From Pseudolabrys sp035718275 (GTDB lineage Bacteria > Pseudomonadota > Alphaproteobacteria > Rhizobiales > Xanthobacteraceae): a stretch of DNA of 64,000 bases. Shown here piece after piece: positions 62,692 to 64,000 of this stretch. The notes beneath the pieces were generated by a model. It was not told the DNA's origin. It did no database searches and saw only the letters and a program-made list of their open reading frames with translations. Each line of letters starts with the position of its first letter. Position 1 is the stretch's first letter. Both the position numbers and the translations under genes were made by a program. The stretch spans positions 62,001-126,000 of the forward strand of contig DASTHI010000017.1 of NCBI GenBank assembly GCA_035718275.1. Reading direction: 5' to 3'.

Positions 62692-63491
62692 TGGCCTCGC
62701 GGAACGGTCCGATTCTTTCGGTGCAAAACCTGGAAAAAACATTCGGGTCACTCGTGGCCGCACGCGACATCACCATCAGCGTGCCTGCCGAGCAGACGAT
62801 CGGAGTGATTGGCGCAAACGGAGCAGGAAAGACCACGTTCATCAACATGATTACCGGTCATCTGACGCCCACGAGGGGCTCGATTTTCTTCGAGGACCGG
62901 GAGATCACGGGCAAGCCGTCCCGCGAAATTACCAGGCTCGGCATTTCGCGCTCGTTTCAAGTGGCGCAGGTCTTCCCCACGTTGAACGTGTTTGACAACA
63001 TGTGCATTGCGGCTGCTATCGCGCGTCGCAAACGCGGACTGATCGGTGGAATCACGACACCTGTCCATTCAAGCGCGGCAGTGGCGGAAGCGGAAGCGGC
63101 CATCGATCTTTTTCAAATCAGGCGTTATCGCGACACGCCTGCAAGCACTCTGCCGCAGGGAGTGCGCAAGCTTCTCGATATCGGGATGGCGGTTGTCGGG
63201 TCGCCGCGGCTGCTTCTGCTCGACGAGCCGACCAGCGGAATTTCGATCGAGGAGAAGTTCGATCTGATGAGCGTGGTCATGTCGGCGCTGAAGTCGCGCA
63301 AGATTACGGTTCTCTTCGTCGAGCATGATATGGAGATCGTCGCGCGGTTTGCTGATCGCGTGCTGGCTTTCTACGATGGTACGGTCATTGCCGATGGAAC
63401 GCCGCACGACACGCTGGACAATCCCAGGGTGCAGGAGTTCATCAGCGGCGTGAGGCTCAAGCCCACCGCGGCGGGGATGGGTCATGCTTAG
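62688..63491 (+). CDS. Liv-type ABC transporter ATPase (LivG-like)
   Basis: A 267-residue ATPase with Walker A GANGAGKTT near residue 44, a LivG-type signature (LPQGVRKLLDIGMAV), Walker B LLLLDEPTSGIS and H-loop LFVEHDMEIV. It starts in the livM stop and overlaps the next ATPase gene by 8 bases. The signature differs from the one at the start of the window, so these are two separate transporters. Confidence 0.92.
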   Translation: MMASRNGPILSVQNLEKTFGSLVAARDITISVPAEQTIGVIGANGAGKTTFINMITGHLTPTRGSIFFEDREITGKPSREITRLGISRSFQVAQVFPTLNVFDNMCIAAAIARRKRGLIGGITTPVHSSAAVAEAEAAIDLFQIRRYRDTPASTLPQGVRKLLDIGMAVVGSPRLLLLDEPTSGISIEEKFDLMSVVMSALKSRKITVLFVEHDMEIVARFADRVLAFYDGTVIADGTPHDTLDNPRVQEFISGVRLKPTAAGMGHA

Positions 63492-64000
63492 GGTCGAGGG
63501 GCTCAACGTGTCGATCGGCCCTGTGCCAATCATCCGCGATGCGTCATTGGCCGTCAGTGAAGGAGAGATGTGCGGGCTTATCGGCCGCAACGGGGCGGGC
63601 AAGACAACCCTAATCCGCGCTCTCATGGGTGCGTTGCCCGCACGCGGAAGGGCGGAGTTCGAGCATATCGATCTTCTTGCTCTCCCAGCACACCGCCGGG
63701 CCGGTCACGGCATTGGCTACATGCCGGAAGACCGGCGGCTGGTGCCGGAATTCACGGTCGAAGAGAACATCCGCCTTCCAACCTGGGCGACCCTGGCCGA
63801 CGGCGCGGACCAGCGCCTGGAATGGATTTTCTCCATCATGCCCGAAGTGGCGCGATTCAATCGCCGCCGCGCACTTGAACTATCCGGAGGTCAGCAAAAA
63901 ATGGTGGCGCTGGCGCGGGCGCTGATGGCGGGTACGCGAATCCTGCTGCTCGATGAGCCGTTCGAAGGGCTCGCACCCGCGCTGGCGCGTCGCCTTGGAG
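63484..64000 (+). CDS. Liv-type ABC transporter ATPase (LivF-like), partial
   Basis: The reading frame opens at ATG 63484 inside the end of the LivG-like gene and runs off the window edge, covering about 172 residues of a normal 235. It shows Walker A GRNGAGKTT, the signature LSGGQQKMVALARAL and Walker B ILLLDEPFEGLAP. It completes the five-gene transporter operon. Confidence 0.92.
   Translation, partial: MLRVEGLNVSIGPVPIIRDASLAVSEGEMCGLIGRNGAGKTTLIRALMGALPARGRAEFEHIDLLALPAHRRAGHGIGYMPEDRRLVPEFTVEENIRLPTWATLADGADQRLEWIFSIMPEVARFNRRRALELSGGQQKMVALARALMAGTRILLLDEPFEGLAPALARRLG

Overview
The window looks like chromosomal DNA of an alphaproteobacterium, most likely a Hyphomicrobiales member near Bradyrhizobium, Rhodopseudomonas or Xanthobacteraceae. 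The evidence is a hopanoid (hpn) gene set, HWE-type histidine kinase and DUF2336 proteins, short LysR and small exported proteins typical of this group, two perfect EcfG-type promoter matches (GGAAC-N16-CGTT), and a bradyrhizobial-style intergenic palindrome. The species cannot be named from sequence alone. No tRNA, rRNA, IS element or CRISPR array was seen.

Layout. 0-2.6 kb: end of a branched-chain-amino-acid-type ABC transporter (two ATPases) followed by an M20 amidohydrolase. 2.6-10.3 kb: a compact cluster of pteridine/flavin-type enzymes (GTP cyclohydrolase II with a decayed RibB domain, a RibD reductase-only protein, a creatininase-family amidohydrolase, a PTPS-fold protein lacking its catalytic residues, a medium-chain dehydrogenase, a GT4 glycosyltransferase, a methyltransferase and a multi-pass membrane protein). 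This is the best candidate for an uncharacterised pathway. 10.4-16 kb: periplasmic glucan synthesis and export (OpgH-type synthase, FkbM methyltransferase, polytopic membrane protein, NdvA-like exporter). 16-24.2 kb: mixed small genes (cytochrome c, GT2, cNMP-binding protein, PilZ proteins, zinc ribbon, outer-membrane protein, short LysR with a small exported protein, Crp/Fnr regulator, MFS transporter). 24.4-30.1 kb: a GGDEF/EAL signalling protein with a DUF2336 protein, and a TcuA-like flavoprotein.

30.5-49.2 kb: hopanoid and isoprenoid island. hpnB-hpnC-hpnD-hpnE-shc form one overlapping plus-strand operon making squalene and hopene. dxs-ispH-hpnH on the minus strand supply precursors and the adenosylhopane step. 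hpnN exports hopanoids to the outer membrane, and ispG lies a little further on. Between hpnN and ispG are a cytochrome P450 and a nucleoside deaminase behind a predicted general-stress promoter. hpnG, hpnA and later side-chain genes are not in the window.

49.3-57 kb: a small EcfG-linked gene, then two soluble hybrid kinases in one operon. The larger (1831 residues) carries eight 92-residue HAMP-type tandem repeats. 57.4-64 kb: a DapA-family lyase/aldolase, a DUF1445 hydro-lyase and a second complete Liv-type transporter (binding protein, two permeases, two ATPases), the last gene cut by the window edge.
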